Shown here: one piece after another, positions 6,568 through 7,119 of the stretch
Layout: each line of letters starts with the position of its first letter
Numbering within the stretch: the stretch's first letter is position 1
Translations under genes and position numbers: made by a program
Assembly: GCA_019239815.1 (NCBI GenBank)
Contig: JAFAZL010000373.1
Coordinates: 1-7,119 of the forward strand
Source: Acidobacteriota bacterium
GTDB taxonomy: Bacteria > Acidobacteriota > Terriglobia > Acidoferrales > UBA7541
Direction of reading: 5' to 3'
Length of the DNA: 7,119 nt
Notes under the pieces: generated by a model
Databases searched by the model: none
Told to the model about the DNA's origin: nothing
The model's input: the letters and a program-made list of their open reading frames with translations, nothing else

Positions 6568-7119
6568 ATGCCCATCCCGGCGGGTACAAAACTTGGGCCG
6601 TATGAAATCCAGTCGCAAATCGGTGCGGGTGGAATGGGTGAAGTGTATCGCGCCCGCGATTCGCGGCTTGGGCGCGAAGTGGCGATCAAGATTCTGCCGG
6701 AGTCGTTCGCACAGGACGCCGAGCGATTGCGGCGCTTCGAGCAAGAATCGCACGCCGTCGCCGCGCTGAATCATCCCAACATTCTCGCCATCTATGACGT
6801 CGGAACGCGCGAAGGGGCGCCGTATCTCGTTTCGGAATTGCTCGAGGGCGAAAGCTTGCGCGCAATTCTAGAAAAAGGCCCGATTCCGCAACGCAAAGCG
6901 GTCGAGTACGCCGTGCAAATCGCCAACGGCTTAGCGGCTGCACACGACAAAGGCATCGTTCACCGCGACCTGAAACCCGACAACCTCTACATCTGTCGCG
7001 ACGGACGCGTAAAGATTCTCGATTTTGGTTTGGCAAAGCTGTCGCCGAAAGAAACGCCCGGCGTGGACGGGCAGACGATGACCGGCCAGCAAACCGCGGC
7101 CGGCGTCGTGATGGGCACG
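6568..7119 (+). CDS. Ser/Thr protein kinase (Hanks/PknB type), 3' end beyond the window
   Basis: The first 184 residues of a eukaryotic-like Ser/Thr kinase are present. It shows the glycine loop [10 protein letters not shown] (18-27), the ATP-anchoring Lys41 in VAIK, helix-C Glu60, the catalytic loop HRDLKPDN (132-139, base Asp134), and DFG (152-154, Mg-binding Asp152). The sequence stops at VMGT in the activation loop, just before the usual YMSPEQ region. All residues needed for catalysis seen so far are intact. The N-terminus ([14 protein letters not shown]) is typical of acidobacterial kinases and supports the ATG at 6568. Such kinases usually continue into a membrane segment followed by TPR or TolB-like sensor repeats; that part is not visible. 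It is divergent from the S9 peptidase. The start appears leaderless. Confidence 0.95.
   Translation, partial: MPIPAGTKLGPYEIQSQIGAGGMGEVYRARDSRLGREVAIKILPESFAQDAERLRRFEQESHAVAALNHPNILAIYDVGTREGAPYLVSELLEGESLRAILEKGPIPQRKAVEYAVQIANGLAAAHDKGIVHRDLKPDNLYICRDGRVKILDFGLAKLSPKETPGVDGQTMTGQQTAAGVVMGT

Noticed and set aside
6284..6769. 161-codon plus-strand open frame across the divergent spacer and kinase start
   Set aside because: It overlaps the kinase in another frame; the kinase frame shows the glycine loop and VAIK lysine.

Overview
The window looks like a stretch of an Acidobacteria chromosome. This is inferred from moderately high GC, a Ser/Thr kinase whose N-terminus is of the type very common in that phylum, an S9 peptidase with a TolB-like propeller, and a small secreted protein beginning 'HPHLASAQ'. 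No mobile element, CRISPR array, tRNA or rRNA was seen. I found no new multi-gene system. The interesting points are at the level of single genes and sites.

Positions 21-3621 (+) hold three closely spaced genes, probably one operon: an APC-superfamily amino acid permease (GTG start), a membrane-anchored or secreted protein with the S1/P1 nuclease / zinc phospholipase C fold but with several metal-ligand positions replaced, and an adenosine-deaminase-family enzyme. The deaminase frame has no ATG, GTG or TTG upstream of its essential HLH metal motif. A good Shine-Dalgarno sits 6 nt before a GTC codon at 2590, which suggests a lost or misread GTG start.

Positions 3622-4148 (+) hold a short intergenic region with a plausible promoter and an inverted repeat, then a 94-residue secreted histidine-rich protein, then a strong intrinsic terminator (4102-4148).

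Positions 4235-6289 (-) encode a secreted S9-family serine peptidase (684 aa) with an intact Ser/Asp/His triad. It is divergent from a Ser/Thr protein kinase that starts at 6568 and runs off the window end at 7119. The 278-bp divergent spacer holds a nested inverted repeat (6374-6424) on the peptidase side and, on the kinase side, a perfect TATAAT box only 11 nt before the kinase ATG. That spacing implies a leaderless or nearly leaderless kinase mRNA.

The genes suggest uptake of amino acids plus purine nucleoside deamination on the left, and extracellular peptide degradation next to a signalling kinase on the right. Any functional link between the left and right halves is speculation.
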